Assembly: GCF_001649575.2 (NCBI RefSeq)
Contig: NC_051441.1
Location: forward strand, 11,474,306-11,538,305
From: Kryptolebias marmoratus
Taxonomy: Eukaryota; Chordata; Actinopteri; Cyprinodontiformes; Rivulidae
Direction of reading: 5' to 3'
DNA: 64,000 bases
Below, piece after piece: positions 48,692-62,102 of this stretch. The position numbers and the translations under genes are program-made. Positions within the stretch are counted from its first letter, which is position 1; every line of letters begins with the position of its first letter. The notes below the pieces were generated by a model. The model did no database searches, was not told the origin of the DNA, and was given only the letters and a program-made list of their open reading frames with translations.

Positions 48692-50600
48692 AGCAAAAGT
48701 TGGGATGGAAAGGTCAGATTTAGTGTTCTGATTTATTTTGGTTTTTGCAACAGAGTTCCTTTTTGTTCTCATTGTGATCCCCCTCCTGGTGGAGCAGCTC
48801 CCGACGAGGCTGCCATGTTTTTATTATTTTATTATTAACCTTTTATTTATCCAGGCAAGTCCTGGTTTTCAATAAGCTCTCAACTTGTGTTATTTTCTTT
48901 TAGCGATGGTTTGTTTTTTTCATTGTTTCAGCCTGACCTCAGCACCAAAACAGTGTTTTTGAAGCCCCAGAATGGTGTCTTTTGGAAAAGAGTTTGTGTA
49001 CGTTTTCTGTGTCCGCTCCACGCCTCGGTTCCTGTTTTTTGGTGTATTTTTGTGGCAGCGTTACGGCACCACATACAGGCCTGGCGTGGAGCGATTTGGT
49101 GTTTGCATGTGGACACAAACAGAGCTGTGTTTGCAAGGATTTATTTAGAGCCAACAAATAAAAAGATTCAGTTTGGAGTCCACTCATCCAAACCCAAAGA
49201 AATCCTCTTCTGGTCTCCATTTCTTAAATTCTGCCGTAACAAAAGTCCGCTCACAAAACCCTAAATGTAGTTTGCACAGAAGGTGTGTTTTGTAAATAAA
49301 GCTGTTTGTACTAAAGTTGCTAAAAAACCAAATGACAGACTTGGTGCTTCTTCAGAATAACTGTGTTATTAAGGACCCAACAGGAAGAAAACTTCATTTC
49401 TTTTTGTTTAGTTATGGAAACAGCGCTCACCTTGGACACCCCGAAGTTCTGTAATATTCAGTTTTTTCAGTATTTATGTATATCTGTTATATCTTTGTGT
49501 TTAAACCTTTTTTTCCCTTGTGTGTTTGACCCAGTAATAAAGGTTGATATGGCATGATGTTGGCCTGTTTGTTTCCTGGCTCTTCCCAGCAGATATTTAA
49601 AAATAATAATGTTATAAATAAGTTGGATTAAACAACCTAAATGCTACTGAAGTTGGTGTTATGCACAGCAGTAATGTCCAAACTTTGTTTGAACATAAAT
49701 CAAACTGTAGTGTGGGAGAATCGATCTGAAGCAGGTTTGATGAACATGACGAGAAATGTGCAAAATCTTGGATAGATCAGTTTTTGTGTTTTCAGCTGCT
49801 TTTGTGAAGAAACCCTTCAGTAGTTTTCCAACAGGAGGCAGCAGACACTAATCTGGTTCATAACGAGACGTCTGTCCCTTTTAACACCGATGTCAGGTTC
49901 TTACTGATTCTTTGCAGCGACGTCTCGCCTTCGGCCTGCTCCGGTCTGATATTTGTGACCTCTGCTGGCAAAACGAGTCGCAATTTGGACTTGCGTAAAA
50001 TCCCAGTAACTGAAATGGCAGATAATCCTCCTAATCTGCCTTTTAAATATGAGTTTTCTAACAGGTGTCTCTTCAGGAATAATCCTTTGTTTTATGACTC
50101 TTAAAATTTGCTTTAAAGTTTACACCGGTATTCTCCGCTGGCTGCCGGGAAATCCCTTCATGTAATGTTTATCCCCCTCCCCCCTCTTTTTTTAAATATG
50201 GGGCCATAGTTCCTAGTGACACTCCACCGATTTTAAAAATAAATAAATAAATTACATTATTTTCGCAAACATAAATAAATTGCAAAATTTCACCAAACTG
50301 CGTCTCCTTTCAAAGCGTTTAAGATGGAGAATTTAGAAAATAATAATTGCTCAATTTTGAAAAATGTCTCATTTTTTTGCCAGCGAGGGTCACATATGGT
50401 CTGCTGACAGAGGTGGGAAATCCGATTTCAGGGAACGAATTGAATGCAGCAGAGCCTCGCTTGAGAAATGCCCGGAATAGCCCTTTAACAGAAACCACCA
50501 AGATGACGGCTGCCGGCTGCACGAGTCAGTCCCCAGTTTAAACTCTGCAAAGGGTCGCTGTTAAACACATCTCCCACCTCCGTGCCTCGGCATCAGGCTG
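48692..50600. other. Intergenic region, zinc-finger gene to tex2l promoter
   Basis: AT-rich DNA with several poly(A)-like AATAAA motifs. A 125-codon plus-strand ORF at 48887-49264 has no recognisable domain and strong antisense overlap, so it is not called. Confidence 0.45.
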
Positions 50601-50996
50601 CTGCTGAGAGGAGGAGGAGGAGGAGGAGTCGCTCGGTTGACTGATGGCCTCTCGCGCCTTAATCCGGATTAAAGGGTCGCCCTCTCTGCAGCCAGGTATA
50701 AATAAACCGAACCGAGCCGCGCAGCGCCCGTGGTGCGTTCAGGGTCGCGCCGAGCCGCGGATCTCCTGCTCCTCGGTAACTTCTGCCGCTTCAGTCAGTC
50801 CGCGCGGTGTGCTCGCTCCGCGCCGGAGGTAAAGTTGGGTGAATATCTGCAGCACGCAGCGCTCTGCAGCAGTCCCACTGAACGCTGCGGCTCCAAAGCA
50901 GCTCCGAGCAGCTCCGAGCAGCTGTTTTCTGCACAAAACAGCTGCTGCCTCCTCATCCCGCCTCTGCTGCTCACACAACAAACATGCCAGGTGCTG
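50600..50996 (+). promoter_or_regulatory. Probable tex2l promoter and non-coding first exon
   Basis: A GC-rich island with a GGA-repeat tract near 50611 and a TATA-like TATAAATA at 50697-50704. A CG-rich transcribed-looking stretch follows and ends in a strong donor (G|GTGAGT, exon end 50996). Assignment to tex2l rests on orientation, lack of another gene, and a good acceptor at 54814/54815. Confidence 0.55.
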
Positions 50997-53900
50997 GTGA
51001 GTATTTTCTTGATTTAATTACTGCAGCAAACACCATGGTTAAAACGTCTCATTGGGTTAGAAAAAAAAATGGCTGACTTAAAAAAAAACAAAAACACATC
51101 AGACACTTTATTTTGGGTTCAGGTGCCACAAGTGCTGAAAAGCAGCCATGAAAGTGTGAAGCTCTGAGGAAATGATCTGCAGGATGAGATTCAGCTTCAC
51201 TGAACATCCAGATACAGGAGCTGGGAGCCAAATGTGTCAGACACCAGGGTCAGAATGAGCCCTTCACAGCAGGATTAAGCAAAAGCATCATGGAGATTAA
51301 TTTCCTGCCTGAGTTTTTAATATGTGTTGGTAGATTTTAGTCCTCACTTAATCCCACAGGGCTCTTTATTAAATTATTTTACATTTTCTGATACAATAAA
51401 GAAGCACAAGCTAGATCAATTTTTTAAATGTACAAACTTTACAAGGATAAAAGTGGGATTTTCTGCTGGTTTTATTGTTTGCACCTCAGTATTTAAAGGT
51501 ACTCGTTGCATTATGAGTATGAACATAAACATAAAAAGGTTATCCTGATCGATATCAGATAGTTTGAAGGCGTTTACTCCGGCAGTTTTCCAAATTTATG
51601 CATCTGCAGTTCTGAAAGTAGGGTACGCACTCAGTGTAAACAAAGCACTTTTATCTGCATGTTTTGCTCCACAGATCTGAGCATAAATACGTACCAATAC
51701 ATCAGTCGTCTGACTTCTCCATCCTAAACGGTTCTTTCACAGACATCGCCACTGCTGACCTGTTTACAGCCACTTCGGCTGTTTTCGTAGGTAAACAGAC
51801 ACACCTGGTTGTTGGCAGCCGCCCACAAATTGTGCTTATAAGTTTTTAACTCAAGGACTCATTCGGGTTAGATGTGAGAAAAGAATTGTGAAGATTTTGT
51901 TTCTACTTTAGGTACGTATTAGAAAGTCAGGAAGACTTTGTAACATGTACCTTTAAAGGTACTTTAACAGATCCAGTGTATTTATCCAGCTCCTGGGGGC
52001 CAAATGAATCGATCAAACTGGAAGGAGTCAGCAAACCTGACCCCCTCCGTAACTCACTCTGTCTCTTCAGAAACGAGCCAGATTCAGCTCAGTTTTCACC
52101 GAGTTCAGCCTCGTTAGTAAGCCTCCATCAAATCTTCCTCCGATTTAGGCCTGAAACAGAAACCCAGTTGGGTTGCTTCAGCAGGACGTGGGTCAGAACC
52201 TGTATCTGCATCCAGCTGTTCCCCCTCAGCCCGTTAAGCTGAGGTCATTTCTGACTGCCCCACTCGTTATCCTCCTTCATAATCTTGCTGTTTGATTTAA
52301 CTTCTTTTCTTCAAATGTAAAAAAACTCACCGAGGGAGATATTTTCAAAATGACTGAAAATACCTCAAAGGCTTTTAAAAACATTTTTTAAAGAAATATC
52401 TGTTTTAATAACTGTTTTCTTTAGTAAAATTTGCACTATTCTTTAGTGTTTTGCAGCTGTAAACAGATCCTGTTTAGATTTATCAGAGGTGGCGAAGAAT
52501 TCCTGGGCAGTGATCAATTACTAAAGGCTTTTATCAGCAATAACATAAATAACAGCAACATCAACATAATTATAAGGATACAAACAGTAATCATAAATGA
52601 ATAAACTGATGTTGTGGATGTTGACACTTCTTAATGTTGTCATTACATCCATGTTTAACTAGGTTATTAGCAGTTTTTGTATTTTTAAACAGGCAGTAGA
52701 TGGGGTTACAAGCGGCTCAGGAGCCTAAAAGTTTGGGAACCCTCAGAGCAGCGGTGACCTTTGACCCCAACTACTGCTGGTAGAATTGTACAAACATTGC
52801 TAAAAAGCCGTTCAACAAAGAGCCTCATCAACCGTCTTGCAGTGTTATGAATATTGGTTTTATCTCTCTGTAACGGCTACAGCTAAATATGATACTGGCC
52901 TTCATTTTGAAACTCGATTTCCGTAGAGCTTCTCAAAACCTCCCACTCGTTTTTTTTACAAGCAGAAGTCCTGACGCTCTTTGGGAGCCACTGCCTTGGA
53001 GCTTCTAATTCCTCTTTTAGTTCCTATAAACAGAAACATCTGCCTCTTTTTTTTCCTATGCAGGAGTCGAACTGTGGAAAAATGAGTTCAGGCTCATTCT
53101 GTTTGTGTCCCATTATGGTTTAGAACTTTTCTCCTCGCGTGCTGAAATGGAGCCCGTGCTTCTGAAGGGAAAGCTGCCAGAAATCCCTGCTGACTCGATC
53201 CCCGCCGAGGTTCTCCTCCCTCAGTCAGCATGAACTTCTCCCAAATTGACTCCGGAGTAGAAATTGATTAGGGTGATGCAAAAACTGTCTGCAGCAGCCG
53301 AACCGTGTAAGCAGAGCAGCACATTTTGCTTAATTAGACTGGATAAAGAGCCCGCAGGGCTGGTGCTATCATAAATACGTCTCCTGATTTGAGACGTGGG
53401 GACATTTCGGTGTGTAATGCGCCGAACCAGTGATGCTTTTAAGAAAATCTGCATAAAACGAATAAATAAATCTTGGCAGTGCATCTTAACGTTTCCCAAT
53501 CAGGCAGAACAAGTGAATGAGAGGATAAATGACTGATAAATGATGATTTCTGGGGAACCCACTGATTCGGCTGCATAACTCGTGTCCCAGCTGACTTCAT
53601 TTCTTGATATAAAAGCCTCTTTAGTTTGGAGGATTACAGTTAATCCACTTTTGGTCTGGATCATGTAGCGCTGTTGGCTCTCAGTGTATTAGTCTGCCTG
53701 CCATGATACATGTCTGTGATTGTGTCTCGTAAACAAGCCGCGCGAGGCTATTTGTAGACCTTCATGTACGCAAAGGTCATGTCTAATTGCTCCGCTTTTA
53801 TAGCCATTATAGACAAAGGTTGAAAAAATAGAAAAAACATAGCTTTTTTTCCCCTCCCCGGTTACTTTAATGACACAGAGGAGATTTAGCCTTAGCTAAG

Positions 53901-54912
53901 TCAGACTGAATCTCTTTCCAACATGGCATCTGTAGCATTTTGCTCAGTTTCTGTGAAGGTGAACTAAAAGATCAACATGTTAGAAACAAAGACAGAGCTG
54001 AGCTGGAGGGACTGAACACTGCGTCTGTCTGAATGAGTGTGTGGTTCCTTTTTTTACACCACCAGCACTACACATTAGGAAATTAAATCAATGTGTTTTA
54101 CCTCAGCTGGACAAATAAAGTGTCAACAATTTCAAGATGTAAGTTTGGCTATTAAATGCTTTGAACTCCTGAAGAGGTTTGAAAGATATTTACTTGACAC
54201 ATTCTTATGAGATGACCTCCTTACCTCAGTCCAAATTTATGGTTTTCGAAGCTCTGCTTCTACTGCAGATGGGTATCTTATCCCAGTGCTTTAAATATTT
54301 TACAGAGATGCCAATAAAATAAACAGTGGGAGAATATCAATCACTGCAAAGGCCAGTAGGAGTTTTAAATGGCTACTTTTAACTGTTGCCGCCAGCTGGG
54401 CTAGCTTGTATGTAAACAGAAAGAATGAGTCAGGATTTGGTTTCTGCTGATATGTTCTTCTTTATAACACTCCTAAAGCTAACAAACGTTTGGTTTTACA
54501 TCTTTCAGAGTTTGTTTGAAAAGAGAAGAAGGGCCAGCGTGTCACAAACAGCATAATAAACTGTAGGATTGTTGTATCTTATTGTTTTTATAAGTATTTT
54601 CATTAACCTATCCTCACTTTGGGAACAGACAGAGCAGGGAGAACACTGTTCTGCAGTTAGAGACCAGGGAGGAGGTGCAGAGGGGATCAGACAGAAGGAT
54701 AAAGACAAAGTCAGAAAGATTTTTCAGGACAAAGGAAATTGAAGGTTTGTTATGTGATAGTTCAGGCTGCTGTGAAAGCCACGTGTTATTAGAGTTTCTC
54801 ATTCCTCTCTGCAGGGTCTGATATGATCGACTGCACCATGCCAGAGACGTCAACACAAACGCAGTTAAATTCCCACTGCCTGCACCATGATCCGGACATC
54901 AGAGACCTGTAG
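50984..54912 (+). other. Spliced upstream ORF in the tex2l leader
   Basis: If exon 1 (ending 50996) is joined to an acceptor before 54815, an ATG at 50984 opens a 36-codon frame that ends at TAG 54910-54912, 50 bases before the main ATG. It begins MPGAGSDMIDCTMPE. Such a uORF would be expected to lower translation of the main ORF. The splice is inferred. Confidence 0.35.
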
Positions 54913-54962
54913 ATCTGTTTGTTCAAACCGCTTCTCACCGTAGCTCCTGATTTATAGTTGCC

Positions 54963-57900
54963 ATGGAGGAGAGCAAGCTCATCTTAAGCCTGGATTGCCA
55001 TGACGATGGCCCCACTGTAGTCTTTTCTAAAGACAAGCCACAGGCAAGGGAGCACTGGCCTGACTGCAGCCTGGAGATGAGTCTCGACCTGAACCAAGGC
55101 CAACGCTCCCAGCCTCTCTTCCTGCATCACTCCCCCTCGTCCCCGGGCTCGTTGTCTGATCTGTCAGCGGCGTCAGCAGACCTGCTCATCACCCCCGGGC
55201 TGGTCAAATCCTCCTCCACAGACCTGAAGGCAGCAGGGGAGAGCAGCACCATGAGAAGCAAACCTCTCCTCAGCCTGGTCAAGTCCCTCAGCACGGAGAT
55301 CTCCCGTCGGGTCGAACCTGAGGTCAATCTCTCCAAGTCGGACTCAAAGCTGCATTTACAGCCCTGCAAGCAGGTTACACACCCAAGGATCCCAGAGGAC
55401 AGGCATGGAGGCGAGGAATCGACTAAGAATGAGGACTGGGCACCGCCTCCGTCCGCAGGCAGCATGTCCCCCACAGAACCGCGAGGCAGCTCGCTGATCG
55501 CCGAGCTGGAGGACACGAGGAGGAAGTTTTCAGAGGCCATGCACGATCCACTCAGCATGCTGAGTAAGATCATGGGGGATGAGAGCTCGGGAAGCCCCAA
55601 GCAGGGGAGGGGTTCTGCTACGGGAGACTCTCCGTCCTTTCAAGGCAGCGTTGAAAAAGACGACGGCGGCGAGGATTCGGACCTCAGGTGGAGGAGGAGA
55701 ACGAACAGCGAGCACAGAGCTGAGGGGGAAACCCCTCTCAAAAAACTCCAAAAGGATTCAGTGGTAAAGTCTTTCACCTCCTCAGAACACCACCCACCGG
55801 GCAGGGATAGTCGTTTGGAAATCTGCACCTACGGGGACGTTCTTCAGGTGATGGAGCTCCAGAACGAAGCCAGACGAACTCATCGTCATAGCGCCCGGTC
55901 TCGAGTCACCGTGTCAGGTTCATCTCTGCCGCTTTACTGGCTCCTCCCCGTTGGCCTTGTAGCTTACGGGCTCTTTGTGCTGCCCATCCCTCCGTACGTG
56001 GCAGGTCTCTCTCTGGGGATTGCATGTGGCTTTATGTTGGGCTTGGTGGTTGTGTTTATCTTCGCCCCCCGGCGTACAGGTACCAGAAGCAAACAGGGGT
56101 CCCTGAGGAAGGCGAAGCCCATGAACACGAATCCACTGGATGGGAAGCTCGGAGATACAGAAGTCCTGGAGGTAACTAGAAAAAAACGTAACCTTTTTCT
56201 GCAAAAATTCAGTGGGGACGCTGATCGCTGAATGGCTTTGATGAAATTTGTTGAAGAAGCTGAGCTAAAACAAGCAAAGCAGAAGCTGAAACAATCAGAA
56301 CACAAGTTAAATTGAGCAGAACAGTATCTATTAGCTAAAAGAAACACAACCACAGCAAGATGTTTGAACCACCAGAACAGCAACTAAAAGCTAAAACAAG
56401 CAAAACGATAGCAAAAACGAAAATTAGCAGAAGAAGAGCAAAGAGAGTAAAGTTAGCACAACAATAACAAAAGGCTCAAAGCAGCATAACAGTAATTAAA
56501 AGCTAAAATTAGCAAAAATTGAAGCTAAAAGCTAACATTACGAAAATTTTATGAAGAATGTTCAATATTTTGAAAAGTTTTAAATAGCAAACAACACATT
56601 ATTATTCTCCATCCAGCTGAACGTCGTGCTACAGTTAAAATAGCACAAAGTTTGCAGAAGTAGTTTCCAAAACTGTATGTAAGAAACTATAAACAGGAAA
56701 ACAATATTGTGAATGCTGACTCAGCATTTCAACAATAACTGAGGAAAACCATAAATCTTAAGAGAAAACATTAATTTGATGAGGAGAGGCCAGGCACTAC
56801 AAGCACTCTCCATCATCAGGTTTCTCATCTGCTGGTAAAAGGGTTTGACACTTTTTGCAGTAATGTTGTTGCTTCTGTTTAAAAACAGGAACTAATGAAT
56901 AAATGATGGCTCTCATTCTGGCTGCTGCAGAAATTTTTATTTATTTTTTTTGTTCTGGTAAAGCTAAAGCATTTGGGGGGCGGTGACAAATATGACTGGC
57001 TGAACACATCCAAAAGTTAACCTAGTTACAGAGTGATATTTAATTCACGCAGGGTCTTTCCAGATTCATTGTTTGGATTATTTGCTGCCTTTTCTTGCTT
57101 TTCACATTGAGCTGCTCTTAAATGCTTTCTGTTTTCCTGTGAAGTATTTGGCTACATGGAAATGAGTCTGCAGCAGCAGAGTTTGCATAAAAAGAAGCCA
57201 TGAGAGAAGCATGGCCTTGTCGGCAGAGCTCAGTAGATCCATTTTGAGGTGATTTCTTAAATGAGACGGATGTATTCTGCTGTGGCTCGTGTTTCACCTC
57301 CTGCTGAGCTGCAGCGTTACATTTTGCATAAGAAGATATTAACACCCAGCTATCTGAATCAGGTCAGATTTAACGCCCTTGTCTTTTTTTTTTTTGTTGT
57401 TGTTGTCAGGGCTGGATGAATGAGGCACCCACTTATGACCCGGAGACCTTTCCCCCCTCCGTAACACACTCTGTGTACGTGACGCTGGAGGGCAGCCGGC
57501 TGAGCCTGGCGTATCCCCGAGCCAACGTCCCCCGGTGGGCGGCTTTCGATGAGGCGCCGCATGAGGCCGTGTTTTTGCATTCCTGCACCTACCAGCTGGC
57601 GAACAGTAAGGTCAGTGTGCTGCAGGAGAGACAAATGTGTTAGAGAGCACGGAGAGAAGCTGACCTCTCACCTCACGCTCATCTCTCTGCACACACTCTG
57701 TCATCCAACACAGAGGTGAAAGACCTGAACTGAGTGCTGATGTTCAGAATGAAGATGACCGCTTCGCTTCACTGAAGCAGCCTGTAAATTTCATTAAAGT
57801 TACAGGATAACACTAAACACATATCAAATCATTCATCTTATTCAGGAAATGGGTGCAACTTAGGTAACTTTGATACTTTTCAAGATATTTCACTTTATTT

Positions 57901-60900
57901 ACAGTTATTTTCCTCATAAAAATACTTTACATGGAAACCTCTTCAGTTCCTTCAAAATATTTGTTCTTTTTTTAACCTGCTTCAGCATGCTTACTCTGTT
58001 ATTGTCTTCTTATGCTACTTTTAGCTACTGTTTTGCTACTTTTACCTTTAGCTAATATTTTAGTACTTTTAGTTTTTGTCTGTTGTTCTGCTACTTTTAG
58101 CTTTAGACCATCCCTTTGACAATTTTAGCTTGATTTTTGCTACTTTTAGCTTTTAGTTAGTCTTTGGTTTTTATTAGCTAGTGTTTTGTCAGTTTTAGCT
58201 CTTAACTAACTTTTTGCTGCTTTAAGCTAGCCTTTTGCTACTTTTAGCTTATTGCTATCTTTTTACTACTTTTAGATTCTAGCTAGCGTTTTGCTACTTT
58301 TAGCATTTAGCTTGCCTTTGCTACTATTAGCTAGTGTTCTGCTACTTTTAGCTTTTAGCTATCCCTTTGCTATTTGATGTTTTTAGCTAACCTCTTGCTG
58401 TGTTAACTCTAATTTAGTATTTTTTAACTTGCAGGATGAAATTAAAAATGGAAAACTTTCCTCTCTGTCTTGCTTTAATGAGTATTTTCCCCCCAGGTGT
58501 TTCTGGTTCCGCCTGCTTTAGCTCGGAAGAGGGTGTGGAACAGGAAGTACCCCATCTGCATCACCCTGGCTGAGGGGGAGGAGGGGGAGGAGAGCCAGGC
58601 TGAAGGGCAGAAGGAGGGAAAGAAGGCAGAGAAAGCCTCGGTCCTGGACCAGCAGGTTCCTGTCACCCTCCACCTGTTCGGTCGCACTGGAAGGGAGAAG
58701 GAGGAATGGTTCCAGCACTTTGTGTCGGCCTCCAAAGCTGAAGCCCAGCGGATCCCGAGTGACGAGGATAACACCGGTACAAAGGAAACAGGCCTGTAGT
58801 TTGTATGTAGAAGATCAGGGTTTTTATCCACCTTTAATCGTACCGTCTCTGTCACGCAGAGACGCAGAGCGACGGAGAAGCTGTTAAGGAAAGCACAGAG
58901 GAGCTGCCCGAGCTGCCGATTAAAACAAGAACTCTGTTGGACTACAGCACCTACATGACTCAGCTGATGGGCTCAGAAAGGTCTAATCCCACCTCCAGCC
59001 TCTGCCACAGTAACAAAGGAAGCCCCTCCACCTGCAAAAAGGTCAGCAAGCAACAATTTTATTTAGCCTCAGCTACAGAATGTCACTTCATCTATTCCCA
59101 AACTGATATGAAATTCAGGCTCACAATCACATATCTCCTACAGCACGGCTTTATGAGTAGTTATCACGCTGTTTCTTTTGGTGTAAGCGTGCCATGTTTA
59201 TGCTTCACACAAGCCTTCAGTAACATTAGTTCGATCAGCTCAGCTTCCAGCGCATCGATTCAGTTTCTTTGTCGTTCGCCACAGATTCCCGCTGAGGACC
59301 GAGGTTCCGGGTGTGAGGCTGGAGGTGAGGCAGGCGCAGTGCCTGAGTCAGGCGGAGGCTCTGCAGAAGGTCAGCCCACCTGGGTGAACTCCCTGGTGGG
59401 GAGAATCTTCTGGGACTTCCTCCGGGAGAAATACTGGTCAGACCAGGTGGCTCACAAGATCCAGAAGAAACTCGGCAAGATCAAGGTGAGAAGGTCCGAG
59501 ATGAATTTAATTCAATGGTGAAAAGACATAAACACTGCTGCTCTCATTTGTGTGTGTGTGTGTGTGAGAGTCTGCTGATGATGCATTCCACCTGGCAGCA
59601 GGTAGAGAGCAGAAAGTAGCAGCAACTCATTACTCATTCTGTCTTTTGTGACTCGCATCATCCATTTTACCCTTCCTCATGCACACACACACACACACAC
59701 ACACACGTGTATACTCTGCAGTCATCACTCCAAACTCGTTTGTAAGCGGTAATTAGCAAACGACCACACCACGTTTCCTAATGACGCCTCTTCTGGTCCT
59801 TTAGTTACCGTACTTCATGAACGAGTTGACTCTGGCTGATCTGGACATGGGCACCTGCCTTCCTCAGGTCTTAAGCACCTCGAAGCCTACCCTGGACCGC
59901 AGAGGTACACTGAGATTATATGTTTGTGCCTTAAAATGTCTATTTGTATGTATGCTGACCCTATGTTTGCAACAATGGTAAAGGTAGGAGAGGCTATGTG
60001 TTTATAATAGTTTGTGTTTTTTTTTTACAGGAAAGATAACACAGTTAGTTTCAAATAGCAAAAACAGTAACACTGTTCTAAAATCTAAGACCAGAATACA
60101 CAAAAAAATAAAGCACTTACAAAATAAAATCCAATATGTTCATAATTGTTTTACAAAACTTGATAGTCCATCACTTTTATAGCTGTCTCACAAACAGAAA
60201 CCACTCAGCAGTTTGTTCAGACCATAATCTTATTTGTTTCGTAACAGAAATGGTCATCCCCGCCTTAACAGCTTTCTGTCACTGAAGTGATTAGCAGTCT
60301 AATTAAATAGCTTTAACGTCAATACGCCAAATTAAACTGTTACTGATCTAATGTCTCTTCAGCCACAACACTGTGCCGGCTTACAACAAGTTGAGATTTT
60401 TGGCTCAACTGTTTGTCATCTTTCCACAGGACCCTACATCAAAAGATCTGAAGTATCCCATTAAATCTGTCTCTTGGTTTATCTCAAAGGCCTGTGGCTG
60501 GAGCTGGAGCTGGTGTACACGGGCTGCATTCAGATGACCCTGGAGACTAAGATGAACCTTTACAAGCTGGGGAAAGAGGGAGAGGGTGAAACTCCCAGCC
60601 TTCCCCAAACCCTGCAAGTAGGGTGAGGCCTGTTTCACTTCGTCGGCGGACAAAGATGTGGCAAACGTGCTCGCGTTTGGGAATAAATGGGTTCAGAACA
60701 CAATGTTTCTAGTGACATGTGCAACGTGTGTGCTTTCCAGCTCCAAGCCGAGGCTGTGTATATTAGCGGATAGCGACGAAGAGTCCTCCAGTGCCGGATC
60801 CTCCGACGAAGAGGAAGTCCCTTCATCTGAGCTGCCGTCGTCTCTGGGAGAGAAGAACGCTCTAGCAGCGGCTGATGGGTAAATTAAGAACTTCACTTGC

Positions 60901-61682
60901 GTTCGTATTATGGAGATAAGTAAATGACATTCTACGCTGAACTGGGAGCTACACCCTGACGGTGGAGTGACCTGGGTTGTCTTCACCCTCCACAGGCACG
61001 CAGGTGGAAGCACAGGCAGGAAAATCCTGAGGTTTGTGGACAAGATCGCAAAATCCAAGTACTTCCAGAAGGCCACAGAAAATGATTACATCAAGAAGAA
61101 GATAGCTGAGGTGTCCAACATGCCCCTGATGCTCAGCGTTGAGGTCCTGGAGCTTTCTGGAACCCTGGCCATCAACATCCCTCCTCCCCCCACCGACAGG
61201 ATCTGGTATTTACCTTTCCTTTGTTTCTTGCCCCGTTTCTATTTAAACTACCAAGATTTTATTTATTTATTTTTTTGCTGCAAGCTATGTGTTCTGTTTT
61301 GCGCTCCTCACCAACAGGTACAGTTTCCGAGTCCCTCCCAGGTTAGACCTTCATGTGCGGCCCATGCTCGGAGACCGGGAGGTCACCTTCACCCACGTGA
61401 CCGAGTGGATCGAGAAGAAACTGCAGTGCGAGTTCCAGGTGGGTCCGTCCGTTTGCCCAAGTAGAACAGGGAACGAGTCACCCATCTCTGCGCTGGCCAT
61501 CACGTTCATCTGGTTTTCTTTGTGCTGCTCAACAGAAAGTGTTTGTCATGCCCAACATGGACGATCTGTATTTGCCTCTGATGACGCCTGGCCACGACAA
61601 CCCGCCTGCCTCCCAGCATTCCTCGGTGCACTCCTCATCCCAGCAGTCGTCCATGGAGTCTCAGGAGTACCTGTCGGAGTAG
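54963..61682 (+). CDS. tex2l: TEX2-like protein with SMP lipid-transfer domain
   Basis: Member of the TEX2 family: ER-anchored proteins with a PH-like and an SMP lipid-binding domain, thought to move lipids at ER contact sites. Eleven coding exons: 54963-56171, 57410-57610, 58497-58776, 58860-59041, 59285-59485, 59805-59904, 60490-60622, 60741-60878, 60996-61205, 61318-61438 and 61536-61682. All junctions keep frame, giving 973 residues. A long Ser-rich N-terminus contains LVKSLSTEISRR. Two hydrophobic segments (about 323-368) form a hairpin. The PH-like region includes GWMNEAPTYDPETF, ARKRVWNRKYPICI and LFGRTGREKEEWF. The SMP domain, about residue 650 to 935, includes WVNSLVGRIFWDFL, LPYFMNELTLADLDMG, AINIPPPPTDRIWY and VFVMPNMDDL. 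An acidic ADSDEESSSAGSS loop interrupts it, as in TEX2. It is shorter than human TEX2 and is probably the teleost paralogue tex2l. Confidence 0.93.
56245..56575 (-). repeat. Dispersed GCTACTTTTAGC-unit repeat, copy 4 (inverted)
   Basis: Lies in the tex2l intron upstream of exon 57410-57610. It starts TTTGTTGAAGAAGCTGAGCT, followed by AGCTAAAA/GCTAAAA units. Opposite in orientation to the copy at 57862. Confidence 0.6.
57862..58400 (+). repeat. Dispersed GCTACTTTTAGC-unit repeat, copy 5
   Basis: The leader carries CTTCAGTTCCTTCAAAATA and CTTCTTATGCTACTTTTAGC. It is followed by some 370 bases of TTTTGCTACTTTTAGCTT-type units, in the tex2l intron downstream of exon 57410-57610. Confidence 0.65.
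59681..59706. repeat. (CA)n microsatellite
   Basis: About 13 CA units in a tex2l intron; a shorter GT run lies near 59550. Confidence 0.9.
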
Positions 61683-62096
61683 TCTCACCCCAAGGCCATG
61701 GACGTTAAGTAGCTGTTGTGCAGCTGATGTGATGAACTTGGAGACTGTTCTGCGGCTTGGTGGTTATCCTGTTAACGGTAACCAGTGCAGGGCTGATGCC
61801 TCCTGAGGTCACACTGAGATCAAGACTGTGGAGAACGTAAACAGCGCCCTCTGCTGGGACGTGTATTACTGACGACAGAGCTGATGGTTTGGATTCAATC
61901 CTGAAAAACAAAATGTATTACCTGCACAAAACAAGGTGCTACTGATATGTGTTGGAGCGACATCTTTATTCATCCATCTTCTATTCGTTTGTGCAGCATT
62001 GTGACGCTGAGCAAAATCAGAAACCCCGACAAGCACTTATTTCTGTTTAAACAAGTGACCATGCTGCATGACATTTGTTGGATTTCTCTGTGGAAA

Positions 62097-62102
62097 ATAA
62101 AA
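62097..62102 (+). terminator. tex2l poly(A) signal
   Basis: AATAAA 415 bases past the tex2l stop, followed by a T-rich stretch. This is a motif call. Confidence 0.5.

Noticed and set aside
48887..49264. Plus-strand ORF of 125 codons
   Set aside because: No known motif, antisense ORFs equally long, no promoter or poly(A) arrangement that stands out.
55127..55600. Minus-strand ORF of 157 codons inside tex2l
   Set aside because: Antisense shadow of the Ser-rich first coding exon of tex2l.
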